A DNA stretch of 64,000 bases from Ectothiorhodospiraceae bacterium. GTDB lineage: Bacteria > Pseudomonadota > Gammaproteobacteria > Nitrococcales > Aquisalimonadaceae. Shown piece after piece: positions 1 through 9,246 of this stretch. The number at the start of each line of letters is the position of its first letter. Positions within the stretch are counted from its first letter, which is position 1. The notes under the pieces are model-generated. The model was not told where the DNA came from. It worked only from the letters and a program-made list of their open reading frames with translations, and ran no database searches. The stretch covers positions 1 through 64,000 of the forward strand of contig JAFIFU010000004.1 of assembly GCA_020831885.1 (NCBI GenBank), given 5' to 3'. The position numbers and the translations under genes are program-made.

Positions 1-118
1 CCCCCCCCCCCCCCCCCGCCCCCCCCCGCCCCCGGGGCCCCCCCCTCCCCCCCCCCCCCCCCCCGCCCCCCCCCCGGCCCCACCCCCCCCCCCCCCCCGG
101 GCCCCCCCCCGGACCCTA
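1..118. other. Cytosine-rich low-complexity contig edge
   Basis: The first ~118 bases are almost entirely C with a few G and isolated A or T. No coding potential or motif is visible. It stops one base before the stop codon of the first gene. It looks like a sequencing or assembly artefact at a contig end rather than biological sequence. Confidence 0.75.
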
Positions 119-2245
119 TCATTCCCGCATGGTGTCCGCCATGTACTGCACGTAGGCGGCAATCTGGCGAAGCTCACCCTCGGTGAGGCGACCTTCGAAG
201 TGAGGCATGCCCCGGTCCGTCCAGGCGCCTTCCAGGACCAGGGTGGGCAACTGCTCCAGGATGGACAGATCGCTGTACGCCAGGTTGGGTATATTGCCGC
301 CGTTGTTCAGGGCCGGGGCCCCATGGCACATCAGGCAGTTGCTGACATAGAGCATGGCGCCGGGGTTGACGTCGTCTTCCGCGTAGGCATAGCCGGAAAC
401 CAGTTCGGTGCCGCGGAACTCCTCCACCCGGCGTACGGGGGGCGGGTCGGCATCGCCGCCCAGCGTGAAAGTGTACACGCGGCCCGGGCTGGCGCGGTCG
501 GTGTGGCGCTGGGCGAGCCCGTAGACACCCCCCCACCCCACGGCCACCGACACATACTGGGTGCCGTCAATGGCGTAGCTCACCGGCCCGGCGATCACGC
601 CGGAGCCCACTTCCTGCTGCCATAACGGCTCTCCGGTGGTGGCGTCATAGGCCAGGAAGCGTCCGTCCGCCGTTCCCTGGAACACCAGGTTCCCGGCGGT
701 GGTCACGGTGCCACCATTCCAGGGGGAGAGATACTCCTGTCGCCAGACTTCCCGCTGGTTCACCGGATCCCAGGCCAGCAGGTGGCCGAACGGCTTGGCT
801 TCGGGAGGCACCGTGTTGAGAAGATGCCCCAGGTTCCAGCCCAGGTTGCTCATGGCGTGACCCGGCTGGTGCGTGGAGGGCTGGTAGTCCGGGTCGGACT
901 CCAGGGCCAGGGGCACACCCTGGGCGGGTATGTACACCAGGCCTGTTTCCGGGTTGTATGACATGGGGTGCCAGTTATGTGCGCCATAGGCCGTGGGAAT
1001 CACTTCCCGGCCGCCGTCCTGGGCACGGGCTCCCTCCACCTCGATGGGTCGCCCCTCGCTGTCGTAACCCTCGGCCCAGTTCACTTCCACGAAGGGTTCG
1101 GCGGAAATGAAGCTGCCGTCGGTCCGGTCGATCAAGAAGAAGAAGCCGTTCTTCGGTGCCTGCATCAGCACCTTGCGTTCTTCGCCGCCGATTTCCAGAT
1201 CCGCGAGAATGATGTGCTGGGTGGCGGTGTAATCCCAGGTTTCCCCGGGGACCTGCTGGTAATGCCAGACGTATTCCCCGGTGCTGGCGTTCAACGCCAC
1301 GATGGATGAGAGGAACAGGTTATCGCCGCCGGCCGGGCTGCGCACATCCCGATTCCAGGGTGTTCCGTTGCCGACACCGACGTAAAGCAGATCCAGCTCG
1401 GGATCGTAGACCATGGAATCCCAGATGGTTCCACCGCCCCCCACTTCATGCCAGACACCGTCCGGATCCCAGGTGGCGGCCGCCATTTCCATGGACGGAT
1501 CCTCGAACGGCCCCTGCGGCCCCCGGGGCACCGAATACCAGCGCCAGCGCTTGACGCCGGTTTCCGTATCATAGGCGGTCACATAGCCCCGGGCGGTGAG
1601 TTCGGCGCCGCCGTGACCGATCACCACGGTGTCATTGAACACCCGCGGAGCACCGGTAATGGTATGCCTGTAACGCTCGCGATCGATGTTGGTATCGCGA
1701 CGCCAGACCTCTTCCCCCGTGGCCGCGTCCAGTGCGATGAGGTAGCCGTGCAACGCGCCGACGAAAACCTTGCCCCGATACACTGCCACGCCGCGATTGA
1801 CCACGTCACAACACGCCCAGGCACCGTACTTGGGGTCGACTTCCGGGTCGAAGTACCAGAGACGTTCACCGGTACGCGCGTCGATGGCGTGCACCGTGCT
1901 CCAGGGCCCACTGACATACATCACCCCGTCCACGACGATGGGGGTGGCCTCGAGACCCCGCTCGGAACCGATGTCATAGGACCAGGCCAGTCCCAGTTCG
2001 CCCACGTTGTCCGTGGTGATCTGGCGCAGCCTGCTGTAGCGCTGTTCCGTGTAACCCAGGTTGTAAGATAACCAGTGTTCGGTGGTTTCCTCATTGGCGA
2101 TGATCATCGCCGTATCCACCGCAGACGTCGCTTCTCGAACGCGATCGGCCGGGCTGGCGCCGTTCACCGCGCCGGCGACCAGCCCCCCGAACAGCAGGCA
2201 GCTCATGGCGCCGGCCGTCAGGGGCGCCGTTACAGGGATTCTCAT
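119..2245 (-). CDS. PQQ-dependent dehydrogenase with C-terminal cytochrome c domain (quinohaemoprotein)
   Basis: A periplasmic quinohaemoprotein of 708 aa that oxidises an alcohol or similar substrate and passes electrons to its own haem c. Residues ~1-30 form a signal peptide. The PQQ beta-propeller covers roughly 50-610 and contains the adjacent-cysteine pair C145-C146 typical of PQQ dehydrogenases. The haem site CLMCH is at 637-641 and a probable Met axial ligand lies in RGMPHFEG near 680. An open frame extends upstream to 2413, but I chose the ATG at 2245 because a strong GGAGGAGG site precedes it and the signal peptide starts there. No PQQ biosynthesis genes are nearby. The substrate cannot be told from sequence. 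Confidence 0.93.
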   Translation of the reverse strand: MRIPVTAPLTAGAMSCLLFGGLVAGAVNGASPADRVREATSAVDTAMIIANEETTEHWLSYNLGYTEQRYSRLRQITTDNVGELGLAWSYDIGSERGLEATPIVVDGVMYVSGPWSTVHAIDARTGERLWYFDPEVDPKYGAWACCDVVNRGVAVYRGKVFVGALHGYLIALDAATGEEVWRRDTNIDRERYRHTITGAPRVFNDTVVIGHGGAELTARGYVTAYDTETGVKRWRWYSVPRGPQGPFEDPSMEMAAATWDPDGVWHEVGGGGTIWDSMVYDPELDLLYVGVGNGTPWNRDVRSPAGGDNLFLSSIVALNASTGEYVWHYQQVPGETWDYTATQHIILADLEIGGEERKVLMQAPKNGFFFLIDRTDGSFISAEPFVEVNWAEGYDSEGRPIEVEGARAQDGGREVIPTAYGAHNWHPMSYNPETGLVYIPAQGVPLALESDPDYQPSTHQPGHAMSNLGWNLGHLLNTVPPEAKPFGHLLAWDPVNQREVWRQEYLSPWNGGTVTTAGNLVFQGTADGRFLAYDATTGEPLWQQEVGSGVIAGPVSYAIDGTQYVSVAVGWGGVYGLAQRHTDRASPGRVYTFTLGGDADPPPVRRVEEFRGTELVSGYAYAEDDVNPGAMLYVSNCLMCHGAPALNNGGNIPNLAYSDLSILEQLPTLVLEGAWTDRGMPHFEGRLTEGELRQIAAYVQYMADTMRE

Positions 2246-2659
2246 GGCGTCTCCTCCTCCATCTGGGTTGTTATCGGGCGTACGATGGCCCGTCTTATCG
2301 GTTTTCAGGTGATGTATGGGAGCGTGGGGCAGAACCGGAGAACGAACAGGCGGCTGCAGCCCCGTGCGCCCATCAATCAGGCCGACGAAGGAAACCTGAC
2401 ACGCGAAGATCATCGGCCCGGTGCATTCCGGAAACCGTGAAACCCACCCCTTACGGCTGGAGCGGGGGATCTCATACGCGCTTAAGGAAGCATTGCTTTA
2501 AGTAATGGACAGGAATCCGGGAACGTCAACAAGAGAGAGGCCCGGCCGATAGCCCCTGATGAACCGGATACCCGGCCGTCCAAAGCTTTGACCGGGGCAT
2601 CCATGAAGCCGCCGCAAGTCAATGGTATTCTGAGCCGGTAAGTTCAGGGATAGGGCCGC
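2246..2659. other. Intergenic divergent promoter region with a repeat remnant
   Basis: This 414-bp gap separates two divergent genes and must hold both promoters. The open frame that continues upstream of the dehydrogenase looks unlike protein. At 2482-2503 there is CTTAAGGAAGC followed by GCTTTAAG, a solo end of the TTAAGGAAGC repeat family seen elsewhere. I see no convincing -35/-10 pair and no RNA gene. Confidence 0.5.
2482..2503. repeat. Solo end of the TTAAGGAAGC repeat family
   Basis: CTTAAGGAAGC then ATT then GCTTTAAG form a short imperfect palindrome. The left part matches the ends of the elements at 29231-29400 and 30855-31014. It is probably a deletion remnant. Confidence 0.45.
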
Positions 2660-5437
2660 GTGAATCTCAAGACCAAGTCATCGATCGCCGTCGCTGCACT
2701 CCTCTGCGCCGTTTTCGGACTCGGGCTGATTGTCCAGCATTACCTGATTGAAAACTCGCTGAAACGCAGCATTGAAGAACAGCAGTCGGTGCTGGTCACA
2801 AGCATTGCCGAGGAAATCGATCAGCGCATCCGGATCAACTTCGCTGCACTGGACGGCGTCGCTCAGGGGATCGACCGTGGATTGATGGACGATCCGGCAC
2901 GTCTGCAGGCTCACCTGCGGACGCAGCAAGGCACACTGTCGTTATTTTCGGCCCTTATCGCGGTCACCCCCGAGCTGGTGGTGGCCGCCGACCTGCCGCA
3001 GGTGCCCGGCCGTATTGGTACCGATGTCTCCACATTACCCCATCTGGAAGCCTTGCGCGCGACCGGGCGCCCCGTGATCTCGGACCCTTTCCCCGGACGG
3101 GTCGTGGACCGCCCGCTGGTGGCGATGTCCGTGCCCGTCTTCGATGCCGACGGCGAAATCATCGCCGCGGTTTCCGGCACCATCGATCTGCTGTCCGAGG
3201 ATCTCCTCGGGGCACTGAGCGCGCGTGCCTACGGGCAGCGGGGCTACTTCGTCCTCACGACCCGGGATCGGCTGACACTGGTGGGCGGCGCCGAACGCGC
3301 TCCCCTGGACATCTACCTGCCTCCGGGCGAGAACCCGTTATACGATCGTGCGCTGCTCGGCCAGGTCAGTACCGGCATTGCCAGCGTCCACACCGATCAG
3401 CCCAAACTCATGCATTTCCGGCCGGTGCACACCACCGACTGGATCATCGGTGCCATCATGCCCACCGAAGAGGCCTTCGCGGCGGTGGTGGAATCGCGGC
3501 GCACCGCGGTGATCATGCTACTGGGCTCGGCCGCTCTGGTGGGGTTTATCGTGTGGGCGACGATTCGCCGCTCCCTGCGCCCGCTGTTTGCCCTGCGCGA
3601 CGACATCGTGGCAAAGCATGCCGGCACCACATGGGCGCATCAGCCGGACCATGGCAAGGACGAGATCAGCGAGATCGCCCGGGGTTTCGACCAGGTCTTC
3701 GACGAACTGCTCCATTCCCAGAACGAGAGCCGGGCGCTGGCCAGCGAGGTGAAATCCATTCTTGATGCCTGCCCTGTGGGCATCGCGATCATGCAGGACG
3801 CAACCATCACAAGCCACAACCCCGCTTTCGAGCGCATCTTCGCGATACCCGCCTCTGGCATCGCCGGGCAAACCGCCGACGCGCTCCACACCATAGCCGA
3901 GGAATACCGTTCCTCTCTGGAACAATCGAATGGGACGGCGCGGGAACGGCACACACTGGTCGTCGAGAAAAAGCTGGTAAGAGACAACGGCGAACCCTTC
4001 TGGGGACGCGTCTATATCCACCCACTGGACCCGCTGGACACGGACAAGGGCCTTGTCGTGGTCGTCGAGAACATCAATGAACGCAAGCAGAACGAAGAAC
4101 GCATCCGCTACCTCGCCGAGCACGATCCACTGACCGGACTGCCCAACCGCGTCCTGTTCAACGACCGGCTGGAACAGGCCATCAGCCGCGCCCGGCGGCA
4201 GGGTGGGCTGGTGTCGCTGATGTTTGTGGACGTGGACCGTTTCAAGAACATCAATGACTCGCTTGGCCATCAGGTCGGCGATCAACTGCTGGTGCAGGTG
4301 GCGGACCGGATCCGGGAAAACCTGCGCGACAGCGACACGGTGGGCCGGCCCGGGGGAGACGAGTTCGCGCTGTTGCTACCCGACCTGCCGAATGCCCGTG
4401 CGGCCGCAAAGGTGGCGGAGAAACTGCTGGAACGTCTCGCCCATCCCTATTCACTGAAGGGGCACCAGTTGGTGGTCACCGCCAGTATCGGCATCGCGCT
4501 GTTTCCCGACGACGGCACCGATCTCATCACACTGGCTGCCAACGCCGACGCCGCCATGTACTTCAGCAAGGATGCCGGGCGGAATACCTACCATTTCTTC
4601 CGCAGCGAGATGAACGCGCGCGTACTGGAACGCATTCAGATGGAGACCGCCATGCGCAGCGCGCTGAAGAACGGCGAGTTCAAACTCCATTACCAGCCAC
4701 AGGTGGATGGGCCAAGCCGAACCGTGGTGGGGTTCGAGGCACTGGTCCGGTGGAATCACCCGCAACAGGGGCTGATTTCGCCGGCCAGTTTCATCCCTCT
4801 CGCCGAGGAGACCGGCCTCATCGTGCCCTTGGGCGAATGGGTGCTGCGGCAGGCCTGCCGCCAGAACAAAGCCTGGCAGGCGGCGGGCCTGCCACCACTC
4901 CCGGTATCAGTGAACATCTCCCCGTCCCAGTTGCGCCAGACCGGGTTCGGCGACTCGGTGGCCGCCGTGCTGGAGGATAGCGGTCTGGATCCGGGCTGTC
5001 TTGAGCTGGAATTGACCGAAAGCATGATGATGCACGCGCCGGAGCGCAACATCGAAACACTCCAGGCCCTGCGTGAACTCGGGGTCAGGATATCCATCGA
5101 CGACTTCGGCACCGGCTACTCATCCCTGGCCTACCTCAAGCGTTTGCCCATCGACAGACTGAAAATCGACCAGACCTTCGTCCGGGACGTGGTCGTGGAC
5201 TCGGATGATGCGGCCATCATCACCACCATCATCGGACTGGCGCGAAACATGAACCTGAGCGTGGTGGCCGAGGGCGTCGAAAGCGTCGAGCAGCTGGAGT
5301 TCCTGCTGTCCGGCGGTTGCAGGCACCACCAGGGCTACCTGTTCTCGCGCCCGCTGCCGGCGGAGGCGTTCGAGCGGTACTGGCGCGATCAGCTCGGCGA
5401 CGCACCGGGAAAGGCGTCGCCTCTGCCGATGCACTGA
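2660..5437 (+). CDS. Membrane-bound dCACHE-HAMP-PAS-GGDEF-EAL cyclic-di-GMP enzyme
   Basis: A 925-aa inner-membrane signalling protein. A membrane segment near 7-27, a periplasmic dCACHE-like sensor (~40-270) and a second membrane segment (~283-303) are followed by a HAMP-like linker, a PAS domain (~365-480), GGDEF (~485-650) and EAL (~665-905). The GGDEF motif is intact at 565-569 and the EAL motif at 693-695, with [10 protein letters not shown] further on, so both diguanylate cyclase and phosphodiesterase activity are possible. The start is a GTG. An ATG-led gene of different function follows after 124 bp, so it is probably monocistronic. The ligand is unknown. Confidence 0.93.
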   Translation: MNLKTKSSIAVAALLCAVFGLGLIVQHYLIENSLKRSIEEQQSVLVTSIAEEIDQRIRINFAALDGVAQGIDRGLMDDPARLQAHLRTQQGTLSLFSALIAVTPELVVAADLPQVPGRIGTDVSTLPHLEALRATGRPVISDPFPGRVVDRPLVAMSVPVFDADGEIIAAVSGTIDLLSEDLLGALSARAYGQRGYFVLTTRDRLTLVGGAERAPLDIYLPPGENPLYDRALLGQVSTGIASVHTDQPKLMHFRPVHTTDWIIGAIMPTEEAFAAVVESRRTAVIMLLGSAALVGFIVWATIRRSLRPLFALRDDIVAKHAGTTWAHQPDHGKDEISEIARGFDQVFDELLHSQNESRALASEVKSILDACPVGIAIMQDATITSHNPAFERIFAIPASGIAGQTADALHTIAEEYRSSLEQSNGTARERHTLVVEKKLVRDNGEPFWGRVYIHPLDPLDTDKGLVVVVENINERKQNEERIRYLAEHDPLTGLPNRVLFNDRLEQAISRARRQGGLVSLMFVDVDRFKNINDSLGHQVGDQLLVQVADRIRENLRDSDTVGRPGGDEFALLLPDLPNARAAAKVAEKLLERLAHPYSLKGHQLVVTASIGIALFPDDGTDLITLAANADAAMYFSKDAGRNTYHFFRSEMNARVLERIQMETAMRSALKNGEFKLHYQPQVDGPSRTVVGFEALVRWNHPQQGLISPASFIPLAEETGLIVPLGEWVLRQACRQNKAWQAAGLPPLPVSVNISPSQLRQTGFGDSVAAVLEDSGLDPGCLELELTESMMMHAPERNIETLQALRELGVRISIDDFGTGYSSLAYLKRLPIDRLKIDQTFVRDVVVDSDDAAIITTIIGLARNMNLSVVAEGVESVEQLEFLLSGGCRHHQGYLFSRPLPAEAFERYWRDQLGDAPGKASPLPMH

Positions 5438-5561
5438 ACGCCCCACATAAGGCCTTGCATGGGACACCTGCCATAATCCTTGTTTTCTCCGATCAGCGTG
5501 GACGGGCTACGCTGCGGACGCACATAGAACGAAAAGAACACAACGCCGGAGGACTCAGACC

Positions 5562-6743
5562 ATGACCGACAGCAGCCGCCGTTTCGGCACCCGCGCCCTT
5601 TGGGCCGCCGACCCGGAGGATCAACGCGGCAGGGATGTGGCCTTGCCCATCCACCACAGTGTCAACTTCGCCTACGAGGATATGGACGAATGGTTCGACG
5701 TCGCCCTGGACCAGAAACCGGGCTATATCTATTCGCGCAACAAGAACCCGACGGTCCGACCGCTGGAGCTGACCATGCGCGCGCTGGAAGGGGCCGAGGA
5801 AGCCATCAGCTTCTCCACCGGCATGGCCGCCATCAGTAACACCCTGTTCACTCTGCTCGCCCCTGGCGACCGGGTGGTGGCCATCAAGGATACCTACGGC
5901 GGCACCAACAAGCTCTTCATCGAGTTTCTGCCCCGGATGAAGGTGGACGTGGCCCTGTGCGACACCCTGGACTTCGACACCATCGAGGCCGAGATCCGCA
6001 AGGGTTGCAAGCTGCTTTATCTGGAAACACCGACCAACCCGACACTCAAGGTGGTGGACATCGCGCGGCTGTCCCGGGTGGCTCACCAATATGGCGCGCT
6101 GGTGGCGGTGGACAATACCTTTGCCACCCCCATCAATCAGCGACCGCTGGAACTGGGCGCTGATCTGGTGTTGTACAGCGCGACCAAGTACCTGAACGGC
6201 CATTCCGACGCCATGGGCGGCATACTCTGTGGGCCGAAAGCCATCGTTGACCAGGTCTACCACTACCGGGAAATCAACGGCGCCACCCTGCACGCCAATA
6301 GCGCCTACATGATCCTGCGGGGGCTCAAGACACTGGAGCTGCGCATCCAGCGACATAACGAGAACGCGCAACGTGTGGCCGAGCACCTGCAACAGCACGA
6401 CAAAGTCACGTCGGTGTTCTACCCGGGGCTACCGGACCACCCCAACCATGCCATCGCCAGGGCGCAGATGGACGGCTACGGGGGGATGCTCAGCTTCTCG
6501 CTGCGGGGTGGCTTCGACCAGGTCAAACGTCTCCTCGCCGGACTGCGCCTGGCACACAAGGCAGCCAGTCTGGGCTCGGTCTCCACCCTGGTGGGCCCGC
6601 CGAGGGTCACCAGCCATGTGGAGCTGACCCCAGAGGAACGGAAAGCGGCCGGTATTCCGGAGAGCCTGATCCGCTACTCGGCCGGCATCGAGAATGCGGA
6701 GGATCTGCTGGCCGACCTGGATCAGGCGCTGGCCGGGCTCTGA
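5562..6743 (+). CDS. Cystathionine gamma-synthase/lyase family PLP enzyme
   Basis: A 393-aa fold-type I PLP enzyme of the Cys/Met metabolism family, which eliminates or replaces groups on sulfur or related amino acids. The PLP lysine is K209 in SATKYLNGHSD. GYIYSRNKNPT near the N-terminus, STGMAAI, ETPTNPT and the C-terminal RYSAGIE are family hallmarks. Length is normal. GGAGGACTCAGACC precedes the ATG. Gamma-synthase, gamma-lyase and methionine gamma-lyase cannot be separated by eye, and no other sulfur-amino-acid gene is adjacent. Confidence 0.92.
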   Translation: MTDSSRRFGTRALWAADPEDQRGRDVALPIHHSVNFAYEDMDEWFDVALDQKPGYIYSRNKNPTVRPLELTMRALEGAEEAISFSTGMAAISNTLFTLLAPGDRVVAIKDTYGGTNKLFIEFLPRMKVDVALCDTLDFDTIEAEIRKGCKLLYLETPTNPTLKVVDIARLSRVAHQYGALVAVDNTFATPINQRPLELGADLVLYSATKYLNGHSDAMGGILCGPKAIVDQVYHYREINGATLHANSAYMILRGLKTLELRIQRHNENAQRVAEHLQQHDKVTSVFYPGLPDHPNHAIARAQMDGYGGMLSFSLRGGFDQVKRLLAGLRLAHKAASLGSVSTLVGPPRVTSHVELTPEERKAAGIPESLIRYSAGIENAEDLLADLDQALAGL

Positions 6744-6928
6744 ACCAAGCGGTTTCGGAACCTCGCCCACCGGTCCTGACCGCGGGAAACGAACGCCTGG
6801 ACAGCTTCGGGTCTGTTCGCGGTTCGGTCCCGGCCGGCAGATGGCGGCAATTCGTTGCCGCACCCGGCTAAACTTTGCCGCCCCGCAGCCGATGTACCGT
6901 GAGTAATCCCCCATTGCAGGTGCCGACC

Positions 6929-8041
6929 ATGCGAATCGCCGATTACTCCGTGGAGATGGCCAGTCAACGTCTGGTTTTCCAGCAACAACGGGTCACCCAG
7001 CGGCTGGAGACCTGGCAGGAACCCGGCGCCGGCGAGTCCGGGACCCATCGCGAACACATCGGCGCAGGCACGCCGCCACCCCTGACCCCTCCGCCCGGGC
7101 CGGCTTTGGGCACGGGCGCCGATGAGCTTCCCGGGACAGGGCATACCCGTGGAAGTGAAGCGCGGGACACCAGCCCGGCGAAGCGGCTGGCTCCGGCCGA
7201 CCTGGAACGAACGCCGATGGATACGCTGCGGATGAACCTGCTGCGCCTGCTGGTTGAACATTTCACCGGGCGCCGTATCCAGGTGTACTCGCCTGACGAG
7301 GTCATACCGGAGGAAACCCCGGACGTCATCCAGCGCCCCATGCCCGCCGAGGCCCCGGAACGGGACCGCGCCCGGGGCTGGGGCGTAGTGTTCGACCATC
7401 ACGTACAGCGCATCGAGCACGAGAGCACCCGGTTCCAGGCCACCGGAATCGTACAGACCACGGACGGACAGGAAATCCGCATCGCGATCGAACTGGGCAT
7501 GTCCCGCACGTTCATGGAAGAGACGCGCATCAGCATCCGCGCCGGGGAACAGCTGCGCGACCCCCTGGTCATCAACTTCGACGGCAATGCCGCCGAACTC
7601 ACCGAGACCCGCTTCAATTTTGATCTGGATGCGGACGGCCGCGAGCAACAGGTTGCCTTTCTCAGGCCGGGGAGCGGGTTCCTCGCCGTGGACCGCAGTG
7701 GCAGCGGCAGAATCGACGACGGCAGCGAGCTGTTCGGCCCGCGGACCGGGGATGGTTTCGCCGAGTTAAGGGCCTATGACGAGGACGGAAACAACTGGAT
7801 CGACGCCGGGGACAGCATCTACGACAAACTCCGCATCTGGACCCGGGACGACCAGGGTAACGACCGGCTGCTGGCCTTGGGGGAAGTGGGCATAGGCGCC
7901 ATCTATCTGGGGAACGCCGCCACCCCGTTCGAGCTGCGGGACAGTGACAACAACCTGCAGGGACGCATTCAGAGCACCGGCCTCTGGGTGGGCGAGAATG
8001 GACGTGCCGGCACGGTCCAGCACGTGGATCTGGCGGTCTGA
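6929..8041 (+). CDS. Uncharacterised acidic protein with EF-hand-like calcium loops
   Basis: No named family is certain. The N-terminal half (~1-160) is Pro/Arg-rich with amphipathic stretches. The C-terminal half carries loops of the DxDxDG type: FDLDADG, VDRSGSGRIDDGSELFG and YDEDGNNWIDAGD. The same string of loops occurs in many gammaproteobacterial hypothetical proteins and in some large calcium-binding proteins (recollection). There is no signal peptide or membrane segment. The frame opens at a TTG (6875) and has a GTG at 6899; I chose the ATG at 6929, which gives 370 aa, but the RBS is weak. It probably binds calcium. Confidence 0.75.
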   Translation: MRIADYSVEMASQRLVFQQQRVTQRLETWQEPGAGESGTHREHIGAGTPPPLTPPPGPALGTGADELPGTGHTRGSEARDTSPAKRLAPADLERTPMDTLRMNLLRLLVEHFTGRRIQVYSPDEVIPEETPDVIQRPMPAEAPERDRARGWGVVFDHHVQRIEHESTRFQATGIVQTTDGQEIRIAIELGMSRTFMEETRISIRAGEQLRDPLVINFDGNAAELTETRFNFDLDADGREQQVAFLRPGSGFLAVDRSGSGRIDDGSELFGPRTGDGFAELRAYDEDGNNWIDAGDSIYDKLRIWTRDDQGNDRLLALGEVGIGAIYLGNAATPFELRDSDNNLQGRIQSTGLWVGENGRAGTVQHVDLAV

Positions 8042-8159
8042 GGGCGGATCACATGGGCAGTCCCCGGGCATGCCGATCATCGGACGGCGCGTTCGTCAAC
8101 GGCGTGAACTGCATGCGGTCACATCACGCAGGGGTTGTTCGCGATGCCCCGTGCCGCCG

Positions 8160-9005
8160 TCATTCCCCGGGCGCGACCACCTCCTGCTCCTGATGCCCGA
8201 GGCCCTCAACCTCCAGCCGGACCCGGTCTCCCGGCTTCAGGTAGCGTGGTGGCTTCTGCCCCATGCCGACACCGGCCGGCGTGCCGGTACAGATCACATC
8301 GCCGGGCTGAAGTGTCATGAACTGGCTCACGTAGCTGACCAGATAGCGCACGGGGAAGATCATGTCCGCGGTGGTGCCGTCCTGGTAGACGGTTCCGTTG
8401 ACAGCGGCGCTCAGCCGCAGCGCCTGCGGGTCCGAGATCTCGTCGGCGGTGACCAGCCAGGGCCCCATGGGCGCGAAGCTGTCCGCACTCTTGCCCTTCA
8501 CCCACTGACCGCCCCGCTCCAACTGCCAGGCCCGTTCCGACACATCATTGACGATGGTGTAGCCCAGGACGTACGCCATGGCGCTGTTCTCCTGGACCCG
8601 ACGTGCGGAGCGTCCGATCACGACGCCCAACTCCACTTCCCAGTCAAGCTTTTCCGATCCGGGCGGCAGCAGAATCGGGTCATACGGACCGGAGATGGCC
8701 GATGTGGCCTTGGTGAACATGATGGGCTCTTCCGGCGGTTCGGCTCCGGACTCCCGGGCATGGTCGACGTAGTTCAGGCCGATGCCGATGATCTTGCCGG
8801 TCCCGGCAATCGGCGCCGCGAAACCTTCAACATCCCGGGCCGCCGGCAGGCCGGCGATATTGGCGCCGGCCAGCGTGGACACCAGGTCCGGCAGGCGGTC
8901 CGCATGCAGATCATCGACCAGTCCCGAAAGGTCATGCACCGTCCCCTCCCGGTCGAGCATACCGGGGAACACCTTCCCGCCACGGCGATACCTGACAAAT
9001 CGCAT
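8160..9005 (-). CDS. Fumarylacetoacetate hydrolase family protein
   Basis: A 281-aa metal-dependent hydrolase, decarboxylase or isomerase of the FAH superfamily. Visible hallmarks in order are GIGLNYVDHA, the FTKATSAISGP segment, the metal-binding DWEVELGVVIG, the NDVSERAWQ stretch and ICTGTPAGVGMG. The longer open frame to 9176 adds unlikely sequence. The ATG at 9005 has GGGAGGAG eight bases upstream. Relatives act on fumarylpyruvate, 2-hydroxyhepta-2,4-diene-dioate or ureidoglycolate; the substrate here is open. It is transcribed divergently from the PAS-GGDEF-EAL gene. Confidence 0.92.
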   Translation of the reverse strand: MRFVRYRRGGKVFPGMLDREGTVHDLSGLVDDLHADRLPDLVSTLAGANIAGLPAARDVEGFAAPIAGTGKIIGIGLNYVDHARESGAEPPEEPIMFTKATSAISGPYDPILLPPGSEKLDWEVELGVVIGRSARRVQENSAMAYVLGYTIVNDVSERAWQLERGGQWVKGKSADSFAPMGPWLVTADEISDPQALRLSAAVNGTVYQDGTTADMIFPVRYLVSYVSQFMTLQPGDVICTGTPAGVGMGQKPPRYLKPGDRVRLEVEGLGHQEQEVVAPGE

Positions 9006-9246
9006 GATGAATCTCCTCCCTCCCACGTCGACCCCGTTTACCTGTACCAACCATTCAGGAAATCTGTGCGGAAGCCGCCGCATGCCGGCGCGGAATCCGG
9101 AAGGTGGCAGTGAATGGCGGGATTGAGGCAATATCGAGATTATGAGCCTGACAGTATACAGTTGACCGGCCAGCATTGACGGATCCCGCCCGCTCCCAGG
9201 CAGGCGCCGATGGTCTTATGGCCATCCCGAAGGACGAACCAGGGCG

